From Sulfurospirillum arcachonense (lineage in GTDB: Bacteria; Campylobacterota; Campylobacteria; Campylobacterales; Sulfurospirillaceae), in assembly GCA_015662785.1 (NCBI GenBank), contig DQTM01000191.1:1-15835 (forward strand): DNA of 15,835 nt. Reading direction: 5' to 3'. This document shows positions 15,828 through 15,835 of the stretch, piece after piece (within the stretch, counting starts at the first letter, position 1; the number at the start of each line of letters is the position of its first letter). The notes under the pieces are model-generated. The model saw only the letters and a list, made by a program, of their open reading frames with translations. It ran no database searches and had not been told where the DNA came from. The position numbers were made by a program, and so were the translations under genes.

Positions 15828-15835
15828 TGTTAGAA
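15827..15835 (+). CDS. nuoN: Start of the probable complex I subunit N gene (cut by window end)
   Basis: Only three codons (Met-Leu-Glu) are inside the window. The ATG overlaps the nuoM stop as TAATG and follows a strong AAGGAGG at 15814-15820 with 6-nt spacing, so a gene clearly begins here. Its identity as nuoN comes only from the conserved operon order nuoL-M-N; the sequence itself is too short to show it. Confidence 0.7.

Overview
The window comes from an AT-rich genome and is almost entirely coding, with every gene on the + strand. It most resembles a Campylobacterota (former Epsilonproteobacteria) chromosome, probably a Sulfurimonas-like free-living member. The lineage call rests on the complex I operon. 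Between nuoD and nuoG, where most bacteria have the NADH-oxidising subunits NuoE and NuoF, it has a 77-residue and a 244-residue protein with none of the NADH, FMN or iron-sulfur motifs. That arrangement is known from Helicobacter and Campylobacter. The genus is an inference from overall similarity and gene content.

Layout. Positions 17-1579 encode an AMP-forming acyl-CoA synthetase, followed by a weak hairpin terminator (1580-1602) and a promoter-like region. Positions 1674-3398 encode a stand-alone AAA+ ATPase of unknown role that starts with TTG. Positions 3399-3598 are a 200-bp non-coding gap holding a candidate extended -10 promoter and a 118-nt element closed by a 17-bp, nearly perfect inverted repeat. 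Its right arm ends five bases before the nuoA ribosome binding site. From 3599 to the window end runs one compact operon: nuoA, B, C, D, a NuoE-position protein, a NuoF-position protein, a possible 28-codon small gene, nuoG, H, I, J, K, L, M and the first three codons of the probable nuoN. Neighbouring genes overlap or are at most 8 nt apart.

How the genes work together. NuoA, H, J, K, L, M and N form the proton-pumping membrane arm. NuoB, C, D, G and I form the quinone-reducing and iron-sulfur part of the peripheral arm. Key residues are intact: four N2 cysteines in NuoB, eight cluster cysteines in NuoI, Glu36/Glu72 in NuoK and the channel Glu/Lys residues in NuoL and NuoM. The enzyme therefore looks functional, but the canonical NADH dehydrogenase module is missing. 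Electrons probably enter from a flavodoxin or ferredoxin through NuoG and the two unusual small subunits. NuoG has an extra complete four-cysteine motif compared with canonical NuoG, so it may hold one more [4Fe-4S] cluster, while its N7 site is degenerate.

The least explained items are the structured nuoA leader, the 28-codon ORF linked by stop/start overlaps to both neighbours just before nuoG, and the visible similarity between the NuoF-position protein and the molybdopterin-like domain of NuoG. I see no CRISPR array, tRNA, rRNA, insertion sequence or clear sign of recent gene transfer.
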